From: Certhia americana
Taxonomy: Eukaryota; Chordata; Aves; Passeriformes; Certhiidae
Assembly (NCBI GenBank): GCA_018697195.1
Contig: CM031860.1
Coordinates: 60,122,861 to 60,186,860 of the forward strand
Length of the DNA stretch: 64,000 nucleotides
Reading direction: 5' to 3'
Both the position numbers and the translations under genes were made by a program. This document shows positions 63,395 to 64,000 of this stretch, one piece after another. How positions within the stretch are numbered: the first letter of the stretch is position 1; every line of letters begins with the position of its first letter. Below the pieces are notes generated by a model, which made no database searches, had not been told where the DNA came from, and saw only the letters and a program-made list of their open reading frames with translations.

Positions 63395-63730
63395 AGAAGT
63401 TGTGATTTAATTAGTGGCATGACAGTTGGACAACCCGATCTCATTAGGGCTAATCATTTTCCAGGAAGCACTGGGTGCTGTCTCACACAGCATCTCCCAG
63501 AAATGATCACTATTCTGCAGGACTGAGCTCAGTGTTTAATGCCACTGTTGCAGGAAGCTGTCATTAGCTGTGTTAGGGAGGACAAAACGGGGACAGAAGG
63601 CTGCTATTCTCGAAGTGAGTGTGACAATACAGGCTCGCACAGCTTCCTCTCGCACATTAATCTCACCATTTGCCATCTCCTCCAGTAAAGGCTTGAAGAA
63701 CAAACTGGATTTTATTAAGAAGGGAAATAA
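63395..63730. promoter_or_regulatory. Candidate conserved non-coding element (unproven)
   Basis: Complex, non-repetitive sequence with several homeodomain-type cores: tttaattagtgg, tctcattagggctaatcatt, gtcattagctg and cacattaatctc. It also has AGCTG-type E-box-like words. The minus strand is open for 112 codons across 63536-63874. The middle of that peptide (EEMANGEINVREEAVRACI) looks less biased than most chance frames, but I recognise no family and see no clear splice sites. Enhancer-like element is the preferred reading and an unrecognised exon is the alternative. Confidence 0.25.
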
Positions 63731-64000
63731 CAGAGGATAACCCCAAACAAACAAGGAAGTTGGGCAGGAAGGAGTCAGATTTGGAGAAGGTGGTGCACAG
63801 ATGTTTTCAGGAGTTAATACATCCACGTGAGAGCAGACATCAAAGGAATCATTCAGGGCAACAGAGGGTGCCATTGTGCCACTGTGCTACTGGTGTAAGC
63901 CTTGGTGGGGATGGTTTCCCTCCCAGATCTAGCAGATAAAAACCAATCATATATACACTTATCTATATGTATGACATTAATATAATATATTTATTTATAA
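63731..64000. other. Unique sequence, no gene recognised
   Basis: Nothing is recognised beyond the tail of the minus-strand open frame. The last 60 bases are very A/T-rich. Confidence 0.5.

Noticed and set aside
1..64000. CRISPR array, operon, prophage or bacterial-type genes
   Set aside because: No regularly spaced direct repeats, no dense coding, and clear avian CR1 content. This is vertebrate DNA.
1..64000. tRNA, rRNA or known structural RNA genes
   Set aside because: No cloverleaf with intact A and B box sequences and no rRNA-like stretch was noticed when reading either strand. A tRNAscan/Infernal run would be decisive.
1..64000. Endogenous retrovirus
   Set aside because: No paired long terminal repeats, primer-binding site or gag/pol/env-like peptide was recognised. 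The only reverse transcriptase traces are CR1-type.

Overview
This is vertebrate nuclear DNA, most likely from a bird. The main evidence is a set of chicken-repeat-1 (CR1) LINE copies on both strands. Their 3' tails end in the CR1 terminal octamer repeat (ATTCTGTG or ATTCTATG), and some subfamily sequences have the form known from avian genomes. The rest is A/T-rich, with homopolymer runs, microsatellites, one short assembly gap and no operon-like organisation.

I recognise no protein-coding gene, exon, rRNA or tRNA. Open reading frames reach about 100-200 codons, but each is explained by a CR1 copy, by a simple repeat, or by chance opening of low-stop sequence. None shows a recognisable domain. 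The window is best read as intergenic or deep intronic sequence.

Layout: 1-10 kb is unique sequence with two CR1 3' ends (near 1.5-1.8 and 7.7-7.9 kb, minus strand). 10-26 kb has probable MIR-like SINE remnants (10.1, 13.9 and 22.9 kb), three plus-strand CR1 tails (14.5, 21.2-21.4 and 25.1-25.4 kb), and a G/T-rich tract at 17.0-17.1 kb. 27-28.5 kb has a GGAA microsatellite interrupted by a 10-base gap, then a CR1 fragment with the amino-terminal half of the reverse transcriptase. 28.5-39 kb is unique, with another MIR-like piece at 34.9 kb and segments that look like candidate conserved non-coding elements (32.5-33.1 and 36.55-36.72 kb). 39.8-40.1 kb is a CR1 tail. 41.55-41.75 kb holds (GT)15 and then an 86-base almost pure G run. 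44.8 kb has a tiny CR1 end and 54.6-54.8 kb an old diverged CR1. 60.5-61.7 kb has the largest CR1 copy, which carries an internal deletion. 63.4-63.7 kb is a further candidate regulatory element.

I found no previously undescribed gene system. The most useful observations are the extreme G tract, the internally deleted CR1, the CR1 fragment lacking its 3' end, and a few candidate regulatory segments that need alignment to other birds. Repeat boundaries were judged by eye and are good to perhaps 10-30 bases.
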